Source of the DNA: Haloplanus sp. GDY1
Lineage (GTDB): Archaea > Halobacteriota > Halobacteria > Halobacteriales > Haloferacaceae
Assembly: GCF_023703775.1 (NCBI RefSeq)
Contig: NZ_CP098514.1
Location: 1,922,001-1,986,000 of the forward strand
Direction: 5' to 3'
DNA: 64,000 nt
Below, piece by piece: positions 33,458 through 42,182 of the stretch. The notes under the pieces were generated by a model that searched no databases, had not been told where the DNA came from, and saw only the letters and a list, made by a program, of their open reading frames with translations. The translations under genes and the position numbers were made by a program. Within the stretch, counting starts at the first letter, position 1. Every line of letters begins with the position of its first letter.

Positions 33458-34344
33458 CGGAGCGCATGACCCGGCGGACGGCGCTCCGGACGGCCGTCGG
33501 GGCGGCCGCGGCGGGCCTCGGCGCCCGCACCGTCGCCGCGCAGAACGGCGTCGACTACGGCGGCTGGTTCGGCTCCGGCCGCGGTGCCGAGACCCAGAAC
33601 TTCGACGGCACCGTCGACCGCACCGGGCAGGACTCCGTGACGGTCGAGGTGGGGTCCGAGGGCAACGGCGGCCCCTACGCCTTCGGCCCGGCCGCCGTCC
33701 GGGTCGACCCCGGCACGACGGTCACCTTCGAGTGGGTGTCGGACACGCACAACATCCTGATCGAGGACCAGCCCTCCGGCGCCGGCTGGGAGGGCGTCAG
33801 CGCCATCGAGAACACCGGCTACTCCCACGAACACACCTTCGAGACCGAGGGGATCTACACGTACTACTGCCAGCCACACCTCGCGCTCGGGATGAAGGGG
33901 GCCGTCGTCGTCGGCGGGGGCGGGGGCACGGGTGGCGGTGGCGGTGGCGGCGAGGGCGGCGAGGGCGGTGAGGCCGGCGAGGCCGGCGAGACCGGCGGGG
34001 CCGGCGGCACCGCAACCTCGCCCACGCTCATCTTCGCCTTCCGACTGATCGGCGGCGCCGTCGCGGCGACGCTCGCGCTCGTCCTCGGGGTCACCGCCTG
34101 GGTGTTCCTCAACTACGACGAGGTCACGACGACCGGCGGGACGGACGCCGCGCCCACGGCGGCCGAGCGGACGCCCGCGGAGTCGGTCTTCGAGTCGGGG
34201 GTCGTCCGCGAACTCGGCCACGACGAGTTCGACCCGTACGGGACGGCGACGCTGATCGTCGTCTACCTCGGCATCATCAGCCTGCTGTGGGTGTTCATGT
34301 ACTTCGTCGAGTTCCTCGGCGGCGGACCGACGGTGATCGGGTAA
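33454..34344 (+). CDS. Halocyanin-domain copper protein fused to two membrane helices
   Basis: A 296-residue protein. A Tat signal (TRRTALRTAVGAAAAG) leads to one cupredoxin domain with a type I copper site: His in SDTHNI and Cys, His, Met in YYCQPHLALGMKG. A Gly/Glu repeat linker of about 40 residues follows, then two helices (LIFAFRLIGGAVAATLALVLG and ATLIVVYLGIISLLWVFMYF). Halocyanins donate electrons to terminal oxidases; the C-terminal helices would tether this one beside the oxidase. It is 15 bp upstream of oxidase subunit II. Confidence 0.9.
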   Translation: MTERMTRRTALRTAVGAAAAGLGARTVAAQNGVDYGGWFGSGRGAETQNFDGTVDRTGQDSVTVEVGSEGNGGPYAFGPAAVRVDPGTTVTFEWVSDTHNILIEDQPSGAGWEGVSAIENTGYSHEHTFETEGIYTYYCQPHLALGMKGAVVVGGGGGTGGGGGGGEGGEGGEAGEAGETGGAGGTATSPTLIFAFRLIGGAVAATLALVLGVTAWVFLNYDEVTTTGGTDAAPTAAERTPAESVFESGVVRELGHDEFDPYGTATLIVVYLGIISLLWVFMYFVEFLGGGPTVIG

Positions 34345-34359
34345 CTGGAGGGCACACGC

Positions 34360-34866
34360 ATGGAAATTCATCGATACGAGAAGATCTGGACCGCTGGCGC
34401 GCTGCTGTTGATCGTCGGGCTCATCGCGACGGTGACCTACGGTGCGGTCGGCCCGGGCGTGAAGATGATCGACGACTCGGGCGGGACGGTCGATCCCGGG
34501 TCGCTCGGCGACACCGAGTTCGGCGACCCCGGCGTGACCCGGGTCGCCGAGGACGAGTACGAGGTTCACGTGGTGGCCCGGCAGTTCCTCTTCCAGCCGG
34601 GCACCACCGAGCCGATCCGGGTGCCGGCCGACTCCACGGTGACCTTCTACATCACCACTCCGGACGTGACCCACGGCTTCGAACTCGCGGGCACCAACGT
34701 CAACCTCATGGTGATCCCCGGACAGGTCTCGGAGGTCACCGTCCGGTTCGACGAACCGGCGGAGTACGGCATCGTCTGTCACGAGTACTGCGGTGCCGGC
34801 CACCACACGATGGCCGGACAACTCGTCGTCGTTCCGGAGGACGAGTACCGATCGGAGGAGAGCTAA
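34360..34866 (+). CDS. cbaB: Cytochrome ba3 oxidase subunit II
   Basis: A 168-residue subunit with a single N-terminal helix (AGALLLIVGLIATVTYGAVG), as in ba3 enzymes rather than the two helices of aa3 subunit II. The CuA site is intact: His in DVTHGFEL and the CHEYCGAGHHTMAG loop giving two Cys, a Glu-carbonyl, His and Met. It accepts electrons from the neighbouring halocyanin. The subunit I gene begins one base after its stop. Confidence 0.92.
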   Translation: MEIHRYEKIWTAGALLLIVGLIATVTYGAVGPGVKMIDDSGGTVDPGSLGDTEFGDPGVTRVAEDEYEVHVVARQFLFQPGTTEPIRVPADSTVTFYITTPDVTHGFELAGTNVNLMVIPGQVSEVTVRFDEPAEYGIVCHEYCGAGHHTMAGQLVVVPEDEYRSEES

Positions 34867-34867
34867 C

Positions 34868-36547
34868 ATGGCATACGTCGACGACTTCCCGACCGACGCG
34901 CGCATCGTTCGCTGGAACATGGCCGTGGCCTTCCTGGCGCTCGGCGTCGGCGGCCTGTTCGGCATGGTGCAGGCGCTCCACCGGACGGGCTACTTCCGCG
35001 GCTTCGTGAGTTCCGCCGACTACTACACGGTGCTCACGGGCCACGGCGTCCTCCTCGCGCTGGTGTTCACCACCTTCGCCCTCTGTGGGCTGTTCACGTG
35101 GGGCGTCACCCGCAGTCTCGACCGCTCGCTGCCGAGCGCGCGGTTCGCGATGACCTGGTTCGGGCTGATGCTCGTTGGCTCCCTCATGGCGGCGGTCACC
35201 ATCCTCGGTGGCCTCGTCCCCTCGATGCCCCTGAGCGCGGACGTGCTCTACACGTTCTACGCGCCGATGGAGGCACACCCGCTCTTCTACCTCGGGCTGA
35301 CGCTCTTCATCGTCGGCTCGTGGCTGGCGGGCGTCGACTGGTTCCGCACCTACTGGCGCTGGCGGGGCGACAACCCCGACGCGCGCATTCCCCTGCAGAC
35401 GTTCATGGTGTTGACGACCATGCTGATGTGGTACATCTCGTCGGCCGGCGTCGCCGTCGAGGTCCTCTTTTTCCTCCTGCCGTGGTCGCTCGGCCTGATC
35501 CAGGAGGTCGACCCGCTCCTCACCCGGACGCTGTTCTGGTACTTCGGCCACCCGGTCGTCTACTTCTGGCTCATGCCGGCCTACTTCATCTGGTACACCG
35601 TGTTGCCGAAACTGTCGGGGGGACGCCTGTTCAGCGACCCGCTCGCGCGGGTGGTGTTCGTCCTCTTTCTCCTGCTGTCGACGCCGGTCGGCTTCCACCA
35701 CCAGTACGTCGACCCCGGGATTCCGGAGGGGTTCAAGTTCATCGCGATGACGAACACCATGTTCCTCCTGCTGCCGAGCCTGCTCACCGCCTTCACCGTC
35801 GTCGCCAGCATGGAACACGGTGCGAGACAGCGTGGCGGTGAGGGGCGGCTGTCCTGGCTGCGGAAACTCCCCTGGGACGAACCCGCCTTCGCCGGCTGTG
35901 CGCTCGCCGGCCTCATGTTCGCCGCCGGCGGCTTCTCCGGCATGATCAACGCGGGCATGAACATCAACTACCTCATCCACAACACGCTGTGGGTGCCGGG
36001 CCACTTCCACCTCACCGTCGGCACCGCCTCCGCGCTCACGTTCATGGCGGCGGGCTACTGGCTGTTCCCGCAGATCACCGGCAACCGCCTGCGGTTCCGC
36101 ACGCTGGCGACGGTCCAGCCGTACCTCTGGTTCGTCGGCATGACCCTGATGTCGAACGCGATGCACCGCGCCGGCCTCGCGGGGATCCCGCGGCGCACCG
36201 CCGAACCGCAGTACGGAAGCGTCGCCTTCGAGGGCGTCGTCGGCGGCGTGAGCGAGATGCGCCTCCAGATCGCCATCGGCGGCACCCTCCTGTTCGTCGC
36301 GCTCGTCCTGTTCCTGCTCGTCGTCTTCGCGACCTGGCTCGGTGGCGACGGCACCGACACCCTCCGGGTCAACAGTTCGATCCCGACGCCGCTCTCGGGG
36401 CCGGAACACAGCCCGCGGATCCTCGACAACCTGAAGCTCTGGACGGCGGTCGCCATCGTGCTGATCGCGCTGGCCTACGGCCTGCCGCTGTGGGCGCTGG
36501 TCGGCGACGGCCTGTTCGCGCCGGGCAGCCCGCCGATTCCGGTCTAA
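34868..36547 (+). CDS. cbaA: Cytochrome ba3 oxidase subunit I
   Basis: A 559-residue heme-copper oxidase subunit I of the B type, with about 13 helices. Heme and CuB ligands: His in LTGHGVLLAL, the His-Tyr pair in FGHPVVYFW, HHQYVDPG and PGHFHLTVG. The B family lacks the Glu of the aa3 HPEVY motif; here the motif reads HPVVY. It reduces O2 and pumps protons in the cytoplasmic membrane. ATG at 34868 directly follows cbaB. Confidence 0.95.
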   Translation: MAYVDDFPTDARIVRWNMAVAFLALGVGGLFGMVQALHRTGYFRGFVSSADYYTVLTGHGVLLALVFTTFALCGLFTWGVTRSLDRSLPSARFAMTWFGLMLVGSLMAAVTILGGLVPSMPLSADVLYTFYAPMEAHPLFYLGLTLFIVGSWLAGVDWFRTYWRWRGDNPDARIPLQTFMVLTTMLMWYISSAGVAVEVLFFLLPWSLGLIQEVDPLLTRTLFWYFGHPVVYFWLMPAYFIWYTVLPKLSGGRLFSDPLARVVFVLFLLLSTPVGFHHQYVDPGIPEGFKFIAMTNTMFLLLPSLLTAFTVVASMEHGARQRGGEGRLSWLRKLPWDEPAFAGCALAGLMFAAGGFSGMINAGMNINYLIHNTLWVPGHFHLTVGTASALTFMAAGYWLFPQITGNRLRFRTLATVQPYLWFVGMTLMSNAMHRAGLAGIPRRTAEPQYGSVAFEGVVGGVSEMRLQIAIGGTLLFVALVLFLLVVFATWLGGDGTDTLRVNSSIPTPLSGPEHSPRILDNLKLWTAVAIVLIALAYGLPLWALVGDGLFAPGSPPIPV

Positions 36548-36569
36548 TCTCCGCTGCCCCTCTCCACCC

Positions 36570-37199
36570 GTGACCGACGACTCCACCACACCAGGCGACG
36601 AGACCGACGGGACGAACAGTCGGCCGACCGGTTCGGACGACGGAACGCCCGGCGGCATCTCGAAGCGGACGCTGATCCGCCTGCTCGTCGGGTTCGGCAT
36701 CGGCATCCCGATACTCGTCGAGGGGCTCACCTTTCTCGGCCTCCTCCGGAACCAGTTCGGGGGCGCGGACGGTGACGGCGGCTCGACCGACGGCGGCACC
36801 GCGACGGACACCCCCGGGGCGGTCGATCCGGTGGGCGTCGGCGACGACGTACTCCCCGAGACCGACCGGACGGAACGGCTCGCGTCGGCGGTCCTCCGGG
36901 AGGTCGACGGCGACCGCTGGCCGCTCTCGCTCACCGTCGACGTGCGCAACACCGGCGAGACCGACTACGAGTTCCAGTTGCTCGCGGTCCACCTCGACGA
37001 CGGGCGGACCGTCGCCGGGCGGGCGAGCACCGACCGCCTGGCGCCCGGCGAGCACCGGACCGTCACCGCCGAGTGGTCGATTCCGGCGGGGTCGACCCCT
37101 CGGGCCGTCGAGGCCGTCGCCCTCGTCTACGGCGGGGGGTCCGTCGAGACGGTCGAACGGCGCGTCGAACTGGCGAAGGTGCCGGTTCGGGGCGGCTGA
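36570..37199 (+). CDS. Membrane-anchored protein of the ba3 oxidase operon
   Basis: A 209-residue protein with an acidic Thr/Gly-rich N-terminal tail, one helix (LIRLLVGFGIGIPILVEGLTFLGLL) and an exported beta-sandwich-like domain (LSLTVDVRNTGETDYEFQLLAVHLDDG...) similar to CARDB-type domains. GTG at 36570 lies 22 bp after cbaA. It has no metal-ligand pattern, so an accessory or assembly role is only inferred from position. Its stop overlaps the stop of the convergent pseudogene. Confidence 0.65.
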   Translation: MTDDSTTPGDETDGTNSRPTGSDDGTPGGISKRTLIRLLVGFGIGIPILVEGLTFLGLLRNQFGGADGDGGSTDGGTATDTPGAVDPVGVGDDVLPETDRTERLASAVLREVDGDRWPLSLTVDVRNTGETDYEFQLLAVHLDDGRTVAGRASTDRLAPGEHRTVTAEWSIPAGSTPRAVEAVALVYGGGSVETVERRVELAKVPVRGG

Positions 37200-37932
37200 T
37201 CACGCCTCGGACTCGGCGTCCCCGAAGGCCGTCGGCTTCCAGCGGAGCGTTCCCCTGATCGCCTCCCACTCGTCGCGCTCCTGCAGGCGGTAGCGGGCGA
37301 ACGCCCGGTTCCTGACGAGTTCGAGTTCGGCCAGTCGCAACCGGATCGCCCACCGGAGCTCCGCCCACTCACACCGGCACCGGCCCTCATCGATGCCCCC
37401 GTCGGTGGGCTCGAAGTCGATGTACTCGTTGCCCTCCTCGAAAGTTCACGGCCACTCGACTGTTCGAGCGTTCGGTGGGCGCTTCGCGTCCCGGTCCGTT
37501 GGAGTCCGGCACGCACCTTCTCGAACTCATGGAGGTCGTGTGTTAACTCTCGCCCGCTGAAGAGGTAGGCGGTGCTGGTGACAGCGAGGTTTTCGATACC
37601 GAGGTCAACCCCCAGGACCGTTCCGTCCTCGGCGGTGTTCCGCTCGGTGTCGGTCTTGTGGCGGCGGAATCCAATATGCAAGAAGTAGTCGCCGTCACGG
37701 GCGGTGAGGGTGCTTTCCGTGACGGTCCATTCGTCGGCGTCGAGGTACTGCTGTTGGTAACCGTCGTCGGCGTCAGGAAGGCGCCGTCGGCGTACTGGAT
37801 CGGATACCGGGTCCGCACCGCCCGCTCCGGGACGGATCTGACCGGCGCCGGCGCGGCGTCCGGCGGTCCGTCCGCGGCCGCGCCGCCCCACGCGCCGGCC
37901 GCCGTCTCCTTCGGGTCGACCCAGACCTTCAT
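37200..37932 (-). pseudogene. Gene disrupted by a truncated TnpB (IS200/IS605, IS1341-type) fragment
   Basis: Three pieces in different frames. Piece 1, from the ATG at 37932, reads MKVWVDPKETAAGAWGG... and breaks near 37786. Piece 2, about 37787-37447, is the middle of TnpB: EWTVTESTLTARDGDYFLHI, VLGVDLGIENLAVTSTA (RuvC Asp) and LQRTGTRSAHRTLEQ. Piece 3, after a stop near 37447, gives about 80 residues without a start codon (EEGNEYIDFEPTDGG, then RLRLAELELVRNRAFARYRL) and ends at 37200. TnpB lacks its N-terminal part, zinc ribbon and later RuvC residues, so it is dead. Pieces 1 and 3 may be the ends of one interrupted gene. Confidence 0.75.
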
Positions 37933-37980
37933 CGTCGACGGTACAGGGGCGCGAGAGAAAACGATTCCGGCGGTCCGCCG

Positions 37981-38841
37981 TCAGTACCGCGAGGGCATGT
38001 AGGCCATGCCGAGCAGCATGATCGCCGTGGCGAAACTCACGATGGAGACGCCCCAGAGACCGCTGACGTGGTCGTGATAGCGGTCGATTTCGGCGGTCTG
38101 TCGCTCGTACACGCCGTAGTCGCTCTCCAGGACGAGCGTGCTGTTGTCGGGGAAGTACGCGAAGTACTGCTGGCCGTTCAGCGTGACGTTACCCTCGTTG
38201 CCCACGTCGACGGTGTTGGTCCGGGGGGCCGTCCACGCCAGCGTCGCGCTGTCGTTCGAGACGCTGGCGACCGTCGTCGTGTTGCCCTGGTACGCGAGGG
38301 AGTCGCCCTCGCTGTACTGGGTCGAGGCGGGCGTCGGGAAGTACTCGCTGGCCGGGACCAGCGTGCGGTTGTCGCCCTGCTCGCGAACCACGTACTCGGT
38401 GCCGTTCACCGTGACGAGTTCGTTGCGGACCGACGAGTCGTTCTGCAGGATTGCGGTCCGGTTGAGCTCCTCCTCCAGGTTGAACGTGGTGGGGCTTTCC
38501 CCCTGCACGACGAGGACGCGGTACTGCTCGCCCTGGTACGTGACCGTGGAGTTGTGTTCCCACGTCTGCGTGTAGCGCGCGGAGTCGTTGGTCCAGGAGA
38601 GCTGTCCGGAGCGCGTGACGCTCGCCGCGCCGCCGTGTCCGCCACCACCCGACGTCTCGGCCGAGATGGTCGTGACGGCGTACTGTCGGTTCTCGACCGA
38701 GAACTGGTCGCCTTGCGAGAGCCTGTGATCGGGGTTGTCGAACTCCACCGTCGGCGCAGTGGCCGTTGCGATCACCGAGTACGACGCCGCGCCGAGGACG
38801 ATAAAGAACGCGACGTAGATGGCGGCAGCGCGTCGTTGCAT
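37981..38841 (-). CDS. Membrane-anchored exported protein, unknown
   Basis: A 286-residue protein with one N-terminal helix (AAAIYVAFFIVLGAASYSVIA), a large outside region of beta-strands rich in Asn-Ser/Thr glycosylation sequons (NST, NRT, NDS, NGT, NTT), and a C-terminal helix (GVSIVSFATAIMLLGMAYM). The outer part contains repeated short motifs of the kind Gly-x-Gln-Tyr (YQGEQYRVLV, LNGQQYFAYF). Proteins of this layout accompany oxidase loci in haloarchaea in my recollection. Function unknown. Its own TATA-like region lies at 38863-38873 on this strand. Confidence 0.65.
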   Translation of the reverse strand: MQRRAAAIYVAFFIVLGAASYSVIATATAPTVEFDNPDHRLSQGDQFSVENRQYAVTTISAETSGGGGHGGAASVTRSGQLSWTNDSARYTQTWEHNSTVTYQGEQYRVLVVQGESPTTFNLEEELNRTAILQNDSSVRNELVTVNGTEYVVREQGDNRTLVPASEYFPTPASTQYSEGDSLAYQGNTTTVASVSNDSATLAWTAPRTNTVDVGNEGNVTLNGQQYFAYFPDNSTLVLESDYGVYERQTAEIDRYHDHVSGLWGVSIVSFATAIMLLGMAYMPSRY

Positions 38842-38893
38842 ACGTGGGGGCTAGTCCACCCCGCGTATAACGATTACTAACTGACGACGCCCG

Positions 38894-39073
38894 CTACCGG
38901 AGTTCGCCGAGCGCCTCGACCAGTTGCAGCGCCTGCCGGAGGTGGAACCGCGTCTCCTCCCCCTCCGCGGCGTCGAGGGCCGCCCGCAACTGACGCTCGA
39001 GCGCCTCGTCCGTCGACTGCATGGTTTCGGTCGTTCCCTCTCCCCCCCGCTCGGTCGTTGATCCGGAACTCAT
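38894..39073 (-). CDS. 59-residue helical haloarchaeal protein
   Basis: A short acidic protein: polar N-terminus (MSSGSTTERGGEG) and an amphipathic helical part (STDEALERQLRAALDAAEG, then RFHLRQALQLVEALGEL). ATG at 39073 is chosen because a TATA-like ACCTATGG about 28 bp upstream suits leaderless initiation; ATG at 39022 would give 42 residues. Small Leu/Ala-helical proteins like this are common in haloarchaea and often unexplained. Confidence 0.55.
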   Translation of the reverse strand: MSSGSTTERGGEGTTETMQSTDEALERQLRAALDAAEGEETRFHLRQALQLVEALGELR

Positions 39074-39341
39074 AGGCTGCCATTCGCTCCCATCCGCCAT
39101 AGGTATCCGTACCATACCGGTGTTCTAAGATTCGATGACCCGGGTCGCAGGCTCCTCCGAAACTCCGAACGAATCGTGGTTCACCCGGTTCAAACCGGCA
39201 AAACCCCTCGTTATCCGGGTTCGGGACCCCGCTCGGGGAAACGCTCACCTTGCGCCCGGCCGTACCGGCGGTCATGAACCTGTTGTCCGCGCCCGGTCAG
39301 TCACGTTCCGACGACCCCTACCCGTCGGCGCACGGGTGAGT

Positions 39342-40679
39342 ATGGCCGCCGACCGCCGTCGGTTCCTGCGCCGCGCCGGCCTCGCCCTCCTCGGCGGCCT
39401 CGCCGGGTGTGGCGGCCGTGGGGCGTCGGACGGGGCGTCCCCCTCGTCGACGGCCGTGACGACCGGGCGGGCACCGACCGCCGACCCGGACCGACCGGGC
39501 GTCGGCACCGAACTCGTGGCCGAGGGCTTCACCGCGCCGACGGACGTCGTCGCTCCGGCCGGCACCGATCGCCTCCTCGTCGCCGACCAACCCGGGCAGG
39601 TGTATCCGGGCGACGCGACCACCCCCCTGCTGGACCTCTCGGATCGGCTGGTCGCCCTCCGGAGCGGTCCGGACGAGCGGGGACTGCTCGGCCTGGCGCT
39701 TCACCCCGACTTCCCGGCCGACCGTCGGCTGTTCGTCCGCTACAGCGCCCCGCCTCGCGAGTCGGCGCCGCCGGGCTACTCCCACACGTTCGTCCTCTCG
39801 GCGTTTCCGGTGGACCTCGACCGCGGGTCGGTCGGGAGCGAACGGGTCGTCCTCGAGATCGACCAGCCCCAGCCGAACCACAACGCCGGCGCCGTCGGCT
39901 TCGGTCCCGACGGCTACCTCTACGTCGGCGTCGGCGACGGGGGTGGGGGCGGCGACGTGGGGCGCGGCCACGCGGCGGACTGGTACGAGCGGACCCGCGG
40001 CGGCAACGGGCAGGACGTCACGTCGAACCTGCTCGGGAGCGTCCTCCGCATCGACGTCGACGGCGACGCGCCCTACGCCGTCCCCGAGGGCAACCCGCTC
40101 GTCGGCCGCGACGGCCTCGACGAGCAGTGGGCGTGGGGCTTTCGCAACCCGTGGCGGTTCTCCGTCGACGGGGACGCCCTCCTCGTGGCGGACGTCGGCG
40201 AGGGTCGCTACGAGGAGGTGAACCGCGTCGAACGCGGCGGCAACTACGGCTGGAACGTCCGCGAGGGGACTGGCTGTTTCGATCCGTCGGCGCCGAGCGA
40301 GCCCCCCGCCGGCTGCCCGGGCCACACGCTCTCGGGGGCGCAACTCCACGACCCGGTCGTCGAGTACCCCCACCCCGGCGTCGGGGACGGCGACGGACCG
40401 ACCGGCGTCGCCGTCGTCGGCGGGTATCGGTACCGCGGCGGCGTCGACGCCCTCGACGGCCGGTACGTCTTCGCCGACTGGCGGGCCGAGGGCCGCCTGT
40501 TCCTCGCCGACCCGCGCGGGGCGGATCGCTGGCCGCTCTCGACGGTCGCCCTCCGGGACGCCTCGGCCCCGTTCGTCCGCGCCTTCGGCCGGGGGCCGGC
40601 GGGGGACCTCTACGTCCTGACGAGCGAGCGCGCCGGCGTCTCGGGGTCGACCGGGGCGTGCTATCGGCTGGTCGACTAG
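39342..40679 (+). CDS. PQQ-dependent sugar dehydrogenase-like lipoprotein (glucose/sorbosone dehydrogenase family)
   Basis: A 445-residue exported protein. The N-terminus is a Tat signal with lipobox (DRRRFLRRAGLALLGGLAGCGG), so it is a lipoprotein outside the membrane. The six-bladed propeller motifs follow: RGLLGLALHPDF, NHNAGAVGFGPDGYLYVGVGDG, LLGSVLRIDVDGD, WAWGFRNPWRFSVDG, NYGWNVREGTGCF and GRYVFADW. The His and Asp residues that bind PQQ and substrate in the family are in place. ATG at 39342 begins the signal peptide; the 268 bp before it contain no clear gene. Its stop shares a CTAG with the convergent gene. Confidence 0.85.
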   Translation: MAADRRRFLRRAGLALLGGLAGCGGRGASDGASPSSTAVTTGRAPTADPDRPGVGTELVAEGFTAPTDVVAPAGTDRLLVADQPGQVYPGDATTPLLDLSDRLVALRSGPDERGLLGLALHPDFPADRRLFVRYSAPPRESAPPGYSHTFVLSAFPVDLDRGSVGSERVVLEIDQPQPNHNAGAVGFGPDGYLYVGVGDGGGGGDVGRGHAADWYERTRGGNGQDVTSNLLGSVLRIDVDGDAPYAVPEGNPLVGRDGLDEQWAWGFRNPWRFSVDGDALLVADVGEGRYEEVNRVERGGNYGWNVREGTGCFDPSAPSEPPAGCPGHTLSGAQLHDPVVEYPHPGVGDGDGPTGVAVVGGYRYRGGVDALDGRYVFADWRAEGRLFLADPRGADRWPLSTVALRDASAPFVRAFGRGPAGDLYVLTSERAGVSGSTGACYRLVD

Positions 40680-41026
40680 CGGCGGGGCCACGCCACCCCG
40701 CGTCGGCGGCGCCGGGCGAGGTCCGAGGGGGTGGCCAGTTCCAGCAGGTGGTCGAAACAGAGGCGTGGCGCGCCGCCGTTTCGCCACCCCATCTCGACCG
40801 ACTCCTCGTCGGCCGTGAGGTCGATGTCGACTTCGTGGACGGGGAGCAGGTAGTGGCCCGGGCGGTCACAGGAGACACAGCTGTCGTCGACGGCGGGCGC
40901 GTCGAGGCCGTCGTCGAAGCGCCGCCGCTCGCAGGTCACGCAGTAACTCCCGAGGACGGTTCCGGTGACGAGTTCGACCACGGCCCGGTGGTACTTCGAC
41001 TCCGCTCCACACTCGACGCATCTCAT
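40676..41026 (-). CDS. Zinc-binding haloarchaeal hypothetical protein
   Basis: A 116-residue protein with three Cys pairs: CVECGAESKY, CVTCERRR and CVSCDRPGH, plus a later single Cys in RLCFDHLLEL, consistent with one or two zinc knuckles. ATG at 41026 (MRCVECG) is preferred; a TATA-like ATTTAAGTG lies at about 41058-41066 on this strand. It converges on the sugar dehydrogenase gene with stop codons sharing CTAG. No function known. Confidence 0.65.
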   Translation of the reverse strand: MRCVECGAESKYHRAVVELVTGTVLGSYCVTCERRRFDDGLDAPAVDDSCVSCDRPGHYLLPVHEVDIDLTADEESVEMGWRNGGAPRLCFDHLLELATPSDLARRRRRGVAWPRR

Positions 41027-41135
41027 GGGCCAGCGTCCGAACCGAGACCGGACCGTCACTTAAATCGTCGGGCCGCCCCTCGCCACCTCGTGACGACCGA
41101 CAGGTTTTGTATCGACCTATCCCTAGACCGGTCGT

Positions 41136-42182
41136 ATGACCTCCGGGATCGTGTTACTCAACTTCGGTGAGCCGTCAGAGGGGCGTAGGGACGAGGTGCT
41201 CGACTATCTGGAGCGCATCTTCCTGGCGAACATGTCCATCGAGGGGGAGACGACCGAGGCGGCGGCCCGGGAGCGCGCCCGGGAACTCGCCGAGCGGCGC
41301 GCGCCCGGCCTCATGGCCGAGTACGACGACATCGGCGGCTCCCCGCTGATCGATCACGCCACCACGCAGGCGACGCTGCTCGACGAGGAACTGGCCCGCC
41401 GGGGGTACGACGTCGAGACCTATCACGGGATGCAGTACACGGCTCCCTTCATCACCGACGCGGTGGAGGCGGCCCGCGAGGACGGCGTTGATCACCTGAT
41501 CGGGCTCCCGATCTACCCGCTCTGTGGCCCCTCGACGACCGTCCAGTCGCTCGACGAACTCGACGAGGCGCTCGCCGAGGTGGGGTGGGACGTCCCCGTC
41601 GACGCCCTGACCGGCTGGCACAGACACCCCGGCTACACCCGGGCCCGCGTCGACAACCTCCGTCGCTACCTCGACGGCAACGACCTCTCGCTCGGGGACG
41701 GCACCCGCCTCGTCTTCTCCGCACACGGCACGCCCCAGTACTACCTCGACGAGGGGAGCCGGTACGAGGAGTACGTCGAGGAGTTCTGTTCGGTGGTGGC
41801 GACCGCGCTCGACGCGCCCGACTACGAACTCGGCTACCAGAACCACGAGAACCGCGACGTCGAGTGGACCGCCCCCGACGTGGAGGAAGTCGTCGAGACG
41901 GTGGACGCCGACCGGATCGTCGTCGAACCGGTGAGCTTCATGCACGAACAGAGCGAGACGCTGTCGGAACTCGACATCGAACTCCGCGAGGAGGCCGAGG
42001 AGCGCGGCCTGGAGTTCCACCGCGTCCCCATCCCCTACGACGACGAGCGGTTCGTCGGCGCGCTCGCGGACCTGGTCGAGCCGTTCGTCGCCGGCTACGA
42101 TCCGGAGTACGCCGGCCTCCACCCGTGTGAGTGCCGTGACGAACCGGGGACGATGTGTCTCAACGCCCCCCACGAGGCATGA
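41136..42182 (+). CDS. hemH: Ferrochelatase (probably coproporphyrin ferrochelatase)
   Basis: A 348-residue chelatase with the two-domain fold: MTSGIVLLNFGEPS at the N-terminus, catalytic His in LVFSAHGTPQYYL and the second site EPVSFMHEQSETLSEL. The C-terminus holds a Cys-rich tail (HPCECRDEPGTMCLNAP) that could bind an iron-sulfur cluster as in some ferrochelatases. With hemG and hemE next door and no radical-SAM heme genes visible, a coproporphyrin-dependent route is likely, which would make it CpfC. TATA-like TTTTGTATC at 41104-41112. Overlaps hemG by 4 bp. Confidence 0.9.
   Translation: MTSGIVLLNFGEPSEGRRDEVLDYLERIFLANMSIEGETTEAAARERARELAERRAPGLMAEYDDIGGSPLIDHATTQATLLDEELARRGYDVETYHGMQYTAPFITDAVEAAREDGVDHLIGLPIYPLCGPSTTVQSLDELDEALAEVGWDVPVDALTGWHRHPGYTRARVDNLRRYLDGNDLSLGDGTRLVFSAHGTPQYYLDEGSRYEEYVEEFCSVVATALDAPDYELGYQNHENRDVEWTAPDVEEVVETVDADRIVVEPVSFMHEQSETLSELDIELREEAEERGLEFHRVPIPYDDERFVGALADLVEPFVAGYDPEYAGLHPCECRDEPGTMCLNAPHEA

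Noticed and set aside
37200-37932. Active TnpB RNA-guided nuclease
   Set aside because: Only the central part remains; the N-terminal half, zinc ribbon and two RuvC carboxylates are missing, and frames are broken.
39181-39240. tRNA gene
   Set aside because: CCGGTTCAAACCGG looks like a T-arm, but no acceptor, D-arm or anticodon stem can be built around it.
39135-39341. Extended N-terminus of the sugar dehydrogenase
   Set aside because: The Tat lipoprotein signal begins at 39342; residues read before it would bury the signal.
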